Origin: Holophagales bacterium
Lineage (GTDB): Bacteria > Acidobacteriota > Thermoanaerobaculia > UBA5066
Length of the DNA: 54,396 nucleotides
NCBI GenBank assembly: GCA_016716705.1
Contig: JADJVF010000022.1
Location: 1 to 54,396, forward strand
Direction: 5' to 3'
Shown here: in pieces, positions 45,601 to 54,240 of the stretch
Position numbering within the stretch: the first letter of the stretch is position 1
Layout of the letters: the number at the start of each line of letters is the position of its first letter
The notes under the pieces: generated by a model
Databases searched by the model: none
What the model was told of the DNA's origin: nothing
Seen by the model: the letters and a program-made list of their open reading frames with translations, nothing else
Made by a program: the position numbers and the translations under genes

Positions 45601-48600
45601 AGGTTTACGGTGCCACCGGGCGGCTCGTCATTCTACGTAGGCGTACGCGCCGACTGGACGGGGGTTCCCTCTTCTCTTGAGTTGACTGCGCGGCTCGGCT
45701 CTTCCGCGACATCGGGCTCGCTTTCGGTCATCCCTGGTACCCCGTCGCTCGGCGCACTGACAAGGAGTCCACGACGTGGGACGGTCCTGGATCTTCGGCT
45801 CGGTCTCAATGACCTTGCGAGTTGCTCGTACTTCTGGGACATCTCTGCGGAGGTCACGTCAAGCGATCCATCGATCCTTCCCGTCACTTCGCCGTTGGAG
45901 TTCAAGGTATCCGAGTGGGAGGGTTGGGGGGCGACACAATGGCGCGCGCTCATTCCAGTGCCGCCGACGGCCCCGTCCGGAACGACCCGAATCACCGTGA
46001 AAGCCGAAGGCACCACGTCATGGATTGACATCACGGTGCCCCCATCGGCCATTGCGAGCCTCAGCGTGAATCCGACGGCCGCTCCGGGTGGAGCGGAGAT
46101 CACGGGGGCCGTGAATCTCGACTCGCCGGCTCCCGAAGGAGGCTTGAGCGTGCTCCTGGAGACCTCGGACCCCTCCAGGGCCGTGGTTCCCAGCAGCGTG
46201 TTCGTTCCAGCAGGCACCTCTTCGGTGGTCTTCCCCATTTCGATCGCCGGGTCAGCCGCGGACTCCGTAACGGTCACTGCGACCTATCTCGGCGCGGTCC
46301 GATCGGCGAACGTGAAAGTACTGTCCCCCGATGCGGGACGAGCGTTCGGGCGAGTCGTCGAGGAATGGTGGTGGGACTACGTTCCCGGAATGAAGTCGGC
46401 GGCCGTCAGAGATTCTTCCGGAACGATCCTGGTGACCTCTGCCGAAGACGGGACGTTCTCGGCATGGCTCGAGCCAGGGTCGACGACACTGACTGTCGAG
46501 AAGCCCGGCTTCGCATCGCGCCCCCTGGGGCCCTTCAACCTCGCCGCCCAGGGAACGATGGATCTCGGAGTCAGGGGACTGGATAAGGTCGTGGGCGGCG
46601 GTTGCCAAGTGTACGGCCGTGTCATTGACACTGACGGACAACCCGTTGAAGGTGCGGCTCTCAAGCTGGTTGGATACGATCTGAACTTGACGACAGCGGC
46701 AGACGGCGGCTTTGCATTCAACGCGCCTCTTCTGTATCGATACCGCTTCCGGGCTTCCAAGGAGGGCTTCGCCACAATCGTCTACGACGTCCCCTGGGCA
46801 GACGCGTTCGGAGTCTGCAATGAACTCAACAGGCTCGAACTCGTCGATCTCACGCTTCCTCATGCCGAGTTGCCCGAGGTGACCGCATTCTGGGCTTGGC
46901 CACCCGTTCTTGAACGCGGGCAGACCGCCACGCTCAGGGGTCGAATCTCGGAAGCGGTGCCTGCGTACGACTTCTATGGCTCCTGGTTACATCTCAGCGA
47001 CAGTATCGCCAGCGGTGGATACCAGGCAGGTCCGGTAGTTGGTGTCAATCTACTTGCGGATGATGTGGAATTCGCCCTTCCCCCCCTTTGGTGGATGCCC
47101 CTCAAGAACGACAACACCTCATCAACGGCTGTCATACAGCAGCACGCATTCTTCTACGGCGGAGTGACGAAGGCGACTTCGATCACGTACCTGCCGGACG
47201 GGCAGAAGGCGTTCTATCTTGCGTGCTGGCCACCGTCGGTCAAGGGAGCGCGCAGTACCTCTTGTAGCGTCCACATCGGGAGCGACCTCGCGCCTTCGGG
47301 CGGCCTTACCATCGCTCTCGTCTCCTCCTCGCCGTTGGTCACAGTCCCGTCGTCCGTCGTCATTCCGTACGGTGGAACGAGGGTCTTCTTCGGAGCTTCG
47401 GGAAGCGCCGTGCCGGTGCTATGCCCAGTGACCATCACGGCGACCGAGGGCGTTCGCATGACATCCATCGTCATCGAGGTGGCTCCGCCCGCGATCTCGA
47501 AATTGCAGGTAACACCCTCCCGGGTCATCGGCGGCGGACAGGTAGCGGGGACCGTGTCCCTGGATTCCGTCGCTCCGGCCATGGGCGTCGTCGTCGCGCT
47601 GGCACCTTCCTCGCCAAGTGTCGTGGTCCCTGCGACAGTAGTGATCCCGGCCGGGGAGATGTCTGCGTCCTTCGAAGTCTCGGTGTCACCGTCGGTCTCG
47701 GCGGGTCAGGTGACCCTTCGGGCATCGGCGTTGGGCCGCTCGCGTATCGCCACTCTCGACATCGGGCCACCGCGAATCGCAGGATTCGGCGTGTCCCCGG
47801 CGAGCCTTCCGGCAGGCGCATCGGCCCTGGGCCGCATCGACCTGGACGTGGCCGCACCGGACGGAGGGACCCCGATCGGTCTGGTCTCCTCCGACATCGC
47901 TGTCGCGCAGGTACCCACCATCGTCGAGGTCTCGGCGGGCGCGGCCCATGCGACCTTCACCGTCACGACCAGTCCTGTGTCCACGACGAAATCCGTCACC
48001 ATTTCCGCGTCGATCAGCGGCTCCTCGAAGTCCGCGATTCTCGAGGTCCGCGTCGCGCCGCCGACTATCAACGGCGCCGCTCCGGGAGTCGCGCTCCCTG
48101 GCGCGTCCGGGATCGTCGTCTACGGGACAGGCCTCGGCGTGGCCACGAGCGTCCTCCTCTCCGGCCCGGTCTACTCGATCGGTGGAACCACCCCCGTCTG
48201 CAACATCCGCGGATCGCAGGGCCCGTTCTGCCCCGAAGTCGTCGTCGCGGCAACTCCCAGCGCGGACGGCAAGTCCCTGACCTTCTCGCTTCCGTCGAAC
48301 GCCTCGACAGGCACCTACTTGCTGGAGGTCAAAGCCGGAACGCTCTTCTCGACGAACGGGGTTCCGTTCCTCGTCGAGGAGGTCGCGCCGGCATTCGAGG
48401 TCGTGACACCGGAAGACCACAAGCTCGCTCAGCGCATTCACCCGGGCCAGACCGTCCTCGGCGTTCTGGCCGGCAACGCCCCGAACTGCCCCTACGGAGC
48501 GACGGACTACAACCAGTACTTCTTCTTCGGGACGGCCGGCTCGCGGATCAACGTCCGCATGGAGCGCGTCGACACCTCCGTGCCGTGGTCCGACCCCTCC

Positions 48601-51600
48601 AGCCTCGATCCCCAGATCGAGGTGGTCGCGCCCGACGGTTTCATCTACGGCAATCTCGCTCGATTCAACGATCGACCCGGCGTCGACTTCGACGCCACGA
48701 TCTCGAATGCGACCCTTCCCCAGACGGGGCTCTACATCATCCTGGCGGAGACGGCTCGCGGCAGCGGGGAATATCGGCTCAGCCTTTCCTTCTCGTCCCT
48801 CGCTCCGGCGCCGCCTGAGAAGCGGGTGATACCGGTCGTTGGGAACCACGTCACGGGGCACGTCGGCGACGTGATCACGTCCTGGGCGGCAATCCTCGAC
48901 CCGAGAGGGCACCCGCTGTCCGGGGCGAACACCACCTTCCAGAGAGTGATTGAGCCCGGCGACACCGGGACCATCCAGTTCACGTCAGGCGCGAACACCC
49001 AGTCGTCGAGCACTGGCACGGCGGCCGTGAGCGCGATCCTGTCGTCGTTCGGGCGCGTACGATTCGAGCCCGTCCTTCAGCAGACCTTCACCGCTCCTGC
49101 GGCCACCGAGCCCCACGCTCTGGCCCTGACGGCTTTGGCGACCTCTGACGGGAGCATTCCGCTCTATCCCGCAGTGGCTATGAGGCCGTTCTCCGTGGGC
49201 CACTTCGATGGGCAGCTGCTGGGCGTCGACAGCACTCGGTTCGAGAGGTTCCCGCTGCGGGCCCCGGCCGCGCCGTCAGGTCCCTTCGAAGAGCCGGCCT
49301 CGGGGGCCCGGCAGCGCGCCCTTGACGCGAACGCGGCTTCCACAATCGCGCCACAGCCGTACGGCCCCGAGGAAGAGGCCCGGGGAGAGGTCCCCGTCGC
49401 CCGGCTCGAAGCCGCCAATCTGGCGGCGGCTTCCTGCCAGGACGGTCTGCGCTTCCACACCTTCGCCGTCCTTCCTTCCGCGCAGATCAACGCGCCGCTG
49501 ACCGTGACCCTTGAGGACCTCACGCCCTCGACGGGCGGGTCGACGCCGAACGGGCCGGTAGGAGACAAGGGTATCTACGGCCACCGAGTCGAAAAGGAGA
49601 TCCGCCTCCGGATCAGCGTTCGCGACGCCAACGGAAACGAGCCCGACTACCCGGTCCTGGTTTCTGTTTACGTCGGAGGCTGGGCGTCCGGCCAGATCAT
49701 CCTGGACCCGGATGGCTCGCGTATCGAATGCCCTTCAGCGACCTTCGTCTGGCACGAGCGCGACGTGAACGGCGCAATCGTCGCTCTCAACGAAGTTGTC
49801 GGCTATCGGCTCGGCACGTACTCGGACTTCGTCGGGTTGGACCTGTCCCTGAAACCGGTCTGGAACTGGACGGAGCTCTTCGAGGTCAAGACGTTCACGC
49901 CTGGCCAGGAGGAGCCGTCTCTCCAGGTGTTCGGAGTCCATCCCGAACCGGGGAAGCCCGACCAGATCCTCTGCAAGAAGCCAGACGGCGAGAGCTGCGG
50001 CGAGGTCCACAAACACTGGACGGGCTATCTCGCTCACGAGAGCGGCAGGAAGCCGGATGGCACTCCGCGGTACTTCTCCGGTGTCCACGCGACGCTGACC
50101 GCCTACCGGCTCGTCGACGAGTTCGAGAACGACACCTTCGGGTATTTCAACACCTCCGTCGCGGAGGCCATTCCCTCCACCGACGTGGAGTTCGTCCCGC
50201 ATGTCCCTGGCGAGGTCCGTACGGATCAGCTCCAGACCTACAAGCTGAGGGTCAGCTGGACGAACGATCCCGCCTGGCCCAACGGCTCCCACCCGGCAAC
50301 ACTCTCGGTTCACTACCCTACCGACCCCGACTGGCCTGCTGGCGATGTGACGAAGGAAGTCTCCTTCGCTTTCGAGACCGGCCAGTCCCACGCGATCGCG
50401 AGGCACCTGAGCTACGACCTGATTCGTCCCGATGGGACTCGGGGAGTCGACGACGGCTCCTTCCCGATCCGCGCGTACTCGAAGGCCACAGCGGCCTTCC
50501 TTCCGAAGACCGAAGCCGGCGACGGCGTTCGGCTGGTCCTCCTGGCGTACCGCGGCGAGGTCGTTCCGGGCGAGCTGCCGGTTCCCGAGCCGACCGAGAC
50601 GGGGCTCCGCATGTGGCAACCGGAAGGGAGTCATTGGCGGATCGCGGAGACTCGGACCAGCTCGTTCCTCGAGACCAACGGCCCGAGCGCCTTCCGATTC
50701 ACGCTCATCGACTCGTCGTTCAACGTCATCCCGGACGGAGCCTTCGTCGTCCACCGCTGCCCGCGATTCGACCATTCAGCTCCCGGCGCCGTCCGCCCGT
50801 GCGAGCTGCCTCCGGTCGCCAGCGTGAGCGGACATATCAGCAGCCTTCTCCTCAACCCGGCCGGCCCTGGGGCCGCTGACAGCCGTGGCTATTTCGGCCT
50901 CGAGCTGACTCGCGCCCCCGAGGGCCTCGGTGCCTACTACGTTATGGTCGATTCCCTCTCGCAGGAATACCGCCTTCGGAGGCAGTCCGACCTGATGTCG
51001 ACGTCGGACGTCGCGAACGGCGAGTTCCAGGGCGCATTCAAGCTGGTCGACGTCGGCGACTACCCCTGCCCCGACGCCCGCTGCGGGACCGGCGGGTGCA
51101 ACCAGTGCACCGGCTCTCCAAACTACGTCTCCACCGGCACCTACACCACAGCGGCCACCGACATGGTCGTCCCGACGACCGGACCGGCGATGACGATCTC
51201 GCGTAATTACGTCTCGACCCCCTCCTTCGACGGCGTCGTCGGACCGGGCTGGACGAGTAGCCTCGAATCGCGCGTCTACCTCGCTCCCAATATCTCCGGC
51301 GGGGCCCGTCTCGGTACAGAAGCCAACGTCGTTCTCCCCTCGGGCCTGCGCTACAAGTTCCGCCTCAACTCCGTCACGGGCTACTACGACCCGCCCGCCG
51401 GCCGAAACGACGACCTTCTTCGAAACGCCGACGGCTCCTTCGACTTCTTCCTCGAGAGAGGCAGCGGTTCGGTCTACCGCTTCGACAAGCATGGGAGATT
51501 CGTCTCCGAGACCGACGAGTTCGGAAACGTCGTCTCGTGGGAGAGAGACGCCGAAGGGCGCGTCACCCGCATGGCCGACCTCTCCGGCACGGGGCGCTCC

Positions 51601-54240
51601 GTAACCATCGGCTGGACGGGCGCGGGCAAAGTCCACACCCTCACCGACTCCGCAGGCCGCGTGGTCACGTACGACTACGACGCCGACAGCCGCCTGACGG
51701 GAATCACCGACCCCGCCGGCCGGCGGACGCAGTACGACTACTCCCGCGGCCGCTATTCCACGGCCCTCCTGACGAGGATCTCCGATCCGTGGGGCCGGGC
51801 GATCACCGACATTACCTACGACAACTACGACCGGACGAAGGGCTACACCGAGCAGGGGGCTACCTACACATACACCTACGCCGCCTCGAATCGGACGACG
51901 AAGGTGGACGACTCGGGCCATTCGACCGAGAACACGTTCGACCCGGAGTCCGGCGTCATCACCTCCCGCTCGGATCCGGGCGACGCCTTCAACAAGGTCT
52001 TCGACTCCGAGGGGCGGCCCGTCCAGGTGACGGATGCAGCCGGGATCCTCACCACCTACAGCTACGACGGCGAAGGGCACGTCCTCACCGTCACGCGCAA
52101 TGCCAGCCAGCCCGGCGCCGTCCGCTACGACTACACCTACGACCCGGACTTCCCCGACAAGGTCGCGAGCGTCACGCCGATGAACCCGACCACGAACGTC
52201 CTAGACCCCTCCTGGCAGGGCTGGCGCTACGAGTACCACCCCGCCGGCTCCACGCGTCCCGGCGGCCTGAAGAAGGTGTACCGCGTCGCCACGGACGGCA
52301 CGACGGCGGACTCCGTCAGCGAGTACGAATACGACGGCCAGGGGCGCGTCAGGCGCCAGACGACGGCAGGTGGCGCGCAGACCGACTACGACTACGACGG
52401 TTCGGGCAACCTCCAGACGGTCACCGGCCCTGCCGGCTCCGGCGCCCGCCCCATCACCACCTACCAGCACGATGCCCTCGGCCGCGTCACCGACGTCACC
52501 GACCCGCTGGGCAAGGTAACGCACTACACCTACGACGCCCTCGGCCGGGTGCTGACCGTCACCCTCCCGTCGACCGGAGGCCGGACCTTCACCACGACCT
52601 ACAGCTACGACCACGTCGACGTTCCCTCTGGCCTTCTCTACACCGAGATCACCGACCCCAACGGCCGCCTTACCCGCCTCGGCTACGACGTGGACGGACG
52701 GCTGCGCCGGTCGGTCGATGCCGCCGGAGGCGCGACGACTTACGGCTACACGGGTCGCCTCCTCACCACCATCACCGACCCCAACGGCAATGTCACTACC
52801 TACGGCTACGACGCCGCGAAGCGTCTCGCCTCCACCTCCTTCCCCGACGGCGGCCAGGAGACGTATACCTACTGGAACGACGGTCTCCTGAAGACGAAGA
52901 CCGACCGCCGCGGGACCACGGTCAACTATGCCTACGACGCCTTCAAGCGTCTCAAGACGAAGAGCTACTCAACTGGCGGCTCGGTCACGTACAACTACGA
53001 GGGGCAGAAGCTCCTCACCGTAGTCGACGCCACCGTCACCCCCGCCGAGACCCACACCTTTGGCTACGACGACCGCTACCGTCTCGCCAGTGCCGCTCAG
53101 GCCGGCCGCGGCGCAGTGGGCTACACCTACACCGCCGACGACCGGGTCGAGAGCCTCACGCTCCCAGGCGGCGTCGCTTCCACCTGGGGCTACCACGCCG
53201 ACGGCAGCCTTCAGAGCGCGCTGTGGAGCCCAGTTGCGGGCAGTTTCGCGTGGGACTACACCCTCCGTGGCCAGTACGACACCGTCACCTTCCCAAACGG
53301 CCAGGAGCGCGCCTACGGCTACGACGAACAGGGGCGCCTGACCACCCTGTCCAACACCCTCGGCGCCGCAACCCTCGCCGCCTTCGCGTACGGCTACGAC
53401 GTCGACCTCGCTGGCCAGCCAACGCTGCTGGGGCAGCGGACGAGCCAGACGGCGACCCTCCCGGCGCAAGGCCTCACGGGCGCTCTCACCCGCTACGGCT
53501 ACGACCCGCTCTACCAGCTCGTCCGGGCGGAGTACCCGGCAGCGGCGCCGTTCAACTCCGAGGTTCATACTTGGACGTACGACGGCATCGGCAATCGAGA
53601 AACGCAGGGGGTGGGCGCGAACGTGCAGACGTACACGTACCTCAAGGCAGCGGGCAACCCACTGAACGGGCAGAGGCTCACCGGCGATGGCGCCGACGCC
53701 TTCGGCTACGACCCTGCGGGCAACGTCACGGGCCGCCAGGGCCCCGGAGGCGCCTTCACCTTCGGCTACGACCCGGAGAACCGCCTGAACACGATCACCG
53801 GCCCCGAGAACGTGACCTACACCTACGACTACCAGGGGCGTCGGACGAGCAAGACGGTCAACGGTGCGACGACGACCTACCTCTACGACGGTCTCAACCT
53901 CGTCTCGGAGACGACGAACGGTCAGACGACCTACTTCCTGAACGGCCCCGGCATCGATGAGCCGCTCGCGATGTCGAAGGGCGGGGCCGTGAGCTACTTC
54001 AGCGTGGATGGCCTCGGCTCGGTCGTCGCCACGAACGACCCCTCAGGAACCGTGACGCACTCGGTGGTGTTCGATGCGTGGGGGAGCGTGACGGCGGAGA
54101 CGGGGACGCGCAACCACCCCTTCACGTACACGGGGCGTGAAGTCGGCGAGGCCGGCTTCCACTTCTACCGCGCTAGGTTCTATCAGCCCAGCATCGGACG
54201 CTTCTCAGGAAGATCCGATCGGATTCGCCGGCGGCATTAA
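39601..54240 (+). CDS. Giant secreted Ig-like/RHS (YD-repeat) protein
   Basis: TTG start with GAGGATC 10 bases upstream; 4879 residues to the first stop. Signal peptide PLLIAVLLVCLPVGAQ. Order by residue: Ig-like (BIG-type) repeats ~28-505, each ~90 aa with the phrase 'SPTSIxGG...GTVTLSxxAPxGG'; carboxypeptidase-regulatory-like domains ~507-750 and ~845-930 (GTILDRGNGDQPLAGALV, DGNGHYELTGL); two jelly-roll-like domains ~1136-1297 and ~1300-1463 that share VxxGxxSLxF and HWDLxxVRxxxxW; more Ig repeats to ~2820 with two further regulatory-like units near 2240-2420; an IPT-like segment and a pre-peptidase-like domain near 2930-3070; a long unique region; then from ~3815 a Cys-rich start CPDARCGTGGCNQCTG, DUF6531-like SRNYVSTPSFDG and YD repeats to ~4790; and the RHS core ending YRARFYQPSIGRF. 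RHS shells encapsulate a C-terminal toxin; here the tail is out of frame. Confidence 0.88.
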   Translation: MKPVRFAPGLRPLLIAVLLVCLPVGAQNLSSVSLSPTSIVGGVTPAPTGTVTLSANAPAGGKVVTLSSGNTGAATVPTSVTVVSGTKTKTFAVTTMPQPANASAVITAVLGTVTKTATLTVKAPAMSAASVSPTSVKGGTGATLTVTLTGNAPAGGTGVTLTSSNTQAATLPATVTVLAGAKTVTAPVTTVGVDANATVTLTATAGGVAKTASLTVSKPALTTLAISPSTIPGGGASTGTLTLNGPAGPSGATVTLSSNKTNVATVPASKLIAAGQATATFPVTGTSLPAGGTATITATWSGISKTANVTLQPSASLQAVGLAASSIRGGQPVAGTVTLSASAPSGGVVVNLTSSDTAAATVPATVTVLQGQATTGFIVTTVGVGSAAPVTITGISSGVSKTTALTVEPAVLTGLTITPQGIPGGTTATGTVALDGPAGPSGATIGLASDDTNVATVPASTLIAAGQATGTFTITGVSVTGDSATTIRATLASETHAADISVTRTIGTLTGTVKDASTGFTLPSAHVVLSADPARETWTDGNGQYQLGDVPAGLHTVEVSYERFSSETSGAVTVTNGQTVTVPPVSLTPNPGTIAGTILDRGNGDQPLAGALVTEATGRHTATTDGNGHYELTGLTPGFTYLVIHKSGYRPVATAELSVDAGYTLEANVAVTPVSEEDRPGEIEGVVRDTAGVPVSGATVSVVGVSGVSATTGPDGRYSLDMPAAEAFLLEVQKPGHGLALSRNLRASAGSRPFHVAHDVILPLADVTGTIDLRTFDPVSRNPFRSDLWFRTSEGLWHAPVSESGVRTITGVPAGLVWGCAGPRLLPAGGTLTMRCPGEAVVPAGSPRWAAAGVVMNRYSSEPIADASATFVSGSTVVSTTTDANGLFSTHSGPEGEYSITVAAEGFLQTEPWVFNATGNQEYGSFYGAWIWPEMPGGSVSITAPAEGALLTSSSIQVEVAFAPARPGDQLLWAWAWPSAGNVTSVTPVYLADGMSAVVTIEGTFPNGPLTISVDAATQTGAGLTAQRNLTVDLPTHPTSLSVAPSTVPGGSVATGTMTVDPPAPAGGAFVNLSSSSPVVTVPPSVSFAEGETSRTFEIVAATVASQTSATISASVGPFTASATLTVNPTVPPPLGTDFVEGELSAWQAFADPPSVATVAVETTRVKAGAASLKFVTDSGFDCGVRYIVPGGAHWDLRGVRFLTFWSFGDNTEAFQGEQPVVILRGPGGSIRLQPPTVQTFNGEWRFHRVPLGSASDWIVTTEGEPSLGDITSFEIHQDIWGGGMTVFYDSVAFVSDIPEDLAEGTAALWGTFASDNATASVVDDATDVRSGSSALRFDTASGFDTGLVFPKAGAGQTHWDLSDVRSVAVWLRPENAQGFQGNQPVLVLRSPSGSVRYEPGDVLVNTPGWRFYEIPLDGAFPWTRTQTGTPDISDVTAIELHGDTWGSGFRFHVDGFSVGRPLPLVTLPSASTPGGSTVTASVFLSDAAPVGGRPVLVSSSDSGIASVPPSVVIPEGARSVTFPVTTSPVTMGTPVSITVTDRGYSAHTDLRVDPVVDVTSLTLEAVTGFEGLLVSGAVTIGVSASAGGTTVALASSNPDVATVPSTVVVPQGANTTVFSVTPKAVLSDTLVTISGNAGAATATVSLTVVPTPPVELASVSTSPNAVTAGGSLPVTCTLRAPAPPGGRLITLSSSMPEILNVPATVLVTAGAMAGTVNATTPSTAGDSSVTITATDGAIQKTATVVVLPAARISTLSFAASGGFPGESVTGTLTLTAAAPVGGYSINLVSSRPDVISVPATAVVPAGELFATFPAAVVAGGPGSSATVSATQHGVTKQATVASVAYSSLQVSPAVAGPGVLVQVRVNLTTSVPTGRVVDLVLSSSNSALASVPATAQILANTSYLYVPVTRAEVTADTSVEFSVTALGVTRTATVVLEPLKVRSITQANGRTSIHACRTDTLTAQLNFDAPAGGALVDVSVSGGEVTNGSPVDGSSPPVRRFTVPPGGSSFYVGVRADWTGVPSSLELTARLGSSATSGSLSVIPGTPSLGALTRSPRRGTVLDLRLGLNDLASCSYFWDISAEVTSSDPSILPVTSPLEFKVSEWEGWGATQWRALIPVPPTAPSGTTRITVKAEGTTSWIDITVPPSAIASLSVNPTAAPGGAEITGAVNLDSPAPEGGLSVLLETSDPSRAVVPSSVFVPAGTSSVVFPISIAGSAADSVTVTATYLGAVRSANVKVLSPDAGRAFGRVVEEWWWDYVPGMKSAAVRDSSGTILVTSAEDGTFSAWLEPGSTTLTVEKPGFASRPLGPFNLAAQGTMDLGVRGLDKVVGGGCQVYGRVIDTDGQPVEGAALKLVGYDLNLTTAADGGFAFNAPLLYRYRFRASKEGFATIVYDVPWADAFGVCNELNRLELVDLTLPHAELPEVTAFWAWPPVLERGQTATLRGRISEAVPAYDFYGSWLHLSDSIASGGYQAGPVVGVNLLADDVEFALPPLWWMPLKNDNTSSTAVIQQHAFFYGGVTKATSITYLPDGQKAFYLACWPPSVKGARSTSCSVHIGSDLAPSGGLTIALVSSSPLVTVPSSVVIPYGGTRVFFGASGSAVPVLCPVTITATEGVRMTSIVIEVAPPAISKLQVTPSRVIGGGQVAGTVSLDSVAPAMGVVVALAPSSPSVVVPATVVIPAGEMSASFEVSVSPSVSAGQVTLRASALGRSRIATLDIGPPRIAGFGVSPASLPAGASALGRIDLDVAAPDGGTPIGLVSSDIAVAQVPTIVEVSAGAAHATFTVTTSPVSTTKSVTISASISGSSKSAILEVRVAPPTINGAAPGVALPGASGIVVYGTGLGVATSVLLSGPVYSIGGTTPVCNIRGSQGPFCPEVVVAATPSADGKSLTFSLPSNASTGTYLLEVKAGTLFSTNGVPFLVEEVAPAFEVVTPEDHKLAQRIHPGQTVLGVLAGNAPNCPYGATDYNQYFFFGTAGSRINVRMERVDTSVPWSDPSSLDPQIEVVAPDGFIYGNLARFNDRPGVDFDATISNATLPQTGLYIILAETARGSGEYRLSLSFSSLAPAPPEKRVIPVVGNHVTGHVGDVITSWAAILDPRGHPLSGANTTFQRVIEPGDTGTIQFTSGANTQSSSTGTAAVSAILSSFGRVRFEPVLQQTFTAPAATEPHALALTALATSDGSIPLYPAVAMRPFSVGHFDGQLLGVDSTRFERFPLRAPAAPSGPFEEPASGARQRALDANAASTIAPQPYGPEEEARGEVPVARLEAANLAAASCQDGLRFHTFAVLPSAQINAPLTVTLEDLTPSTGGSTPNGPVGDKGIYGHRVEKEIRLRISVRDANGNEPDYPVLVSVYVGGWASGQIILDPDGSRIECPSATFVWHERDVNGAIVALNEVVGYRLGTYSDFVGLDLSLKPVWNWTELFEVKTFTPGQEEPSLQVFGVHPEPGKPDQILCKKPDGESCGEVHKHWTGYLAHESGRKPDGTPRYFSGVHATLTAYRLVDEFENDTFGYFNTSVAEAIPSTDVEFVPHVPGEVRTDQLQTYKLRVSWTNDPAWPNGSHPATLSVHYPTDPDWPAGDVTKEVSFAFETGQSHAIARHLSYDLIRPDGTRGVDDGSFPIRAYSKATAAFLPKTEAGDGVRLVLLAYRGEVVPGELPVPEPTETGLRMWQPEGSHWRIAETRTSSFLETNGPSAFRFTLIDSSFNVIPDGAFVVHRCPRFDHSAPGAVRPCELPPVASVSGHISSLLLNPAGPGAADSRGYFGLELTRAPEGLGAYYVMVDSLSQEYRLRRQSDLMSTSDVANGEFQGAFKLVDVGDYPCPDARCGTGGCNQCTGSPNYVSTGTYTTAATDMVVPTTGPAMTISRNYVSTPSFDGVVGPGWTSSLESRVYLAPNISGGARLGTEANVVLPSGLRYKFRLNSVTGYYDPPAGRNDDLLRNADGSFDFFLERGSGSVYRFDKHGRFVSETDEFGNVVSWERDAEGRVTRMADLSGTGRSVTIGWTGAGKVHTLTDSAGRVVTYDYDADSRLTGITDPAGRRTQYDYSRGRYSTALLTRISDPWGRAITDITYDNYDRTKGYTEQGATYTYTYAASNRTTKVDDSGHSTENTFDPESGVITSRSDPGDAFNKVFDSEGRPVQVTDAAGILTTYSYDGEGHVLTVTRNASQPGAVRYDYTYDPDFPDKVASVTPMNPTTNVLDPSWQGWRYEYHPAGSTRPGGLKKVYRVATDGTTADSVSEYEYDGQGRVRRQTTAGGAQTDYDYDGSGNLQTVTGPAGSGARPITTYQHDALGRVTDVTDPLGKVTHYTYDALGRVLTVTLPSTGGRTFTTTYSYDHVDVPSGLLYTEITDPNGRLTRLGYDVDGRLRRSVDAAGGATTYGYTGRLLTTITDPNGNVTTYGYDAAKRLASTSFPDGGQETYTYWNDGLLKTKTDRRGTTVNYAYDAFKRLKTKSYSTGGSVTYNYEGQKLLTVVDATVTPAETHTFGYDDRYRLASAAQAGRGAVGYTYTADDRVESLTLPGGVASTWGYHADGSLQSALWSPVAGSFAWDYTLRGQYDTVTFPNGQERAYGYDEQGRLTTLSNTLGAATLAAFAYGYDVDLAGQPTLLGQRTSQTATLPAQGLTGALTRYGYDPLYQLVRAEYPAAAPFNSEVHTWTYDGIGNRETQGVGANVQTYTYLKAAGNPLNGQRLTGDGADAFGYDPAGNVTGRQGPGGAFTFGYDPENRLNTITGPENVTYTYDYQGRRTSKTVNGATTTYLYDGLNLVSETTNGQTTYFLNGPGIDEPLAMSKGGAVSYFSVDGLGSVVATNDPSGTVTHSVVFDAWGSVTAETGTRNHPFTYTGREVGEAGFHFYRARFYQPSIGRFSGRSDRIRRRH
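51118..53937 (+). repeat. YD/RHS repeat array within the giant protein
   Basis: Dozens of degenerate units with the hallmark YDYDxxGxLxxxTDPxG: for example VTYDYDADSRLTGITDPAG, YTYDALGRVLTVTLPST, YGYDAAKRLASTSFPDG, FGYDPAGNVTGRQGPGG. These build the hollow beta-shell of RHS and teneurin proteins. Boundaries approximate. Confidence 0.85.

Noticed and set aside
51537..53960. 807-codon second frame inside the RHS region
   Set aside because: Arg/His/Pro-rich shadow produced by the repeated YD codons.
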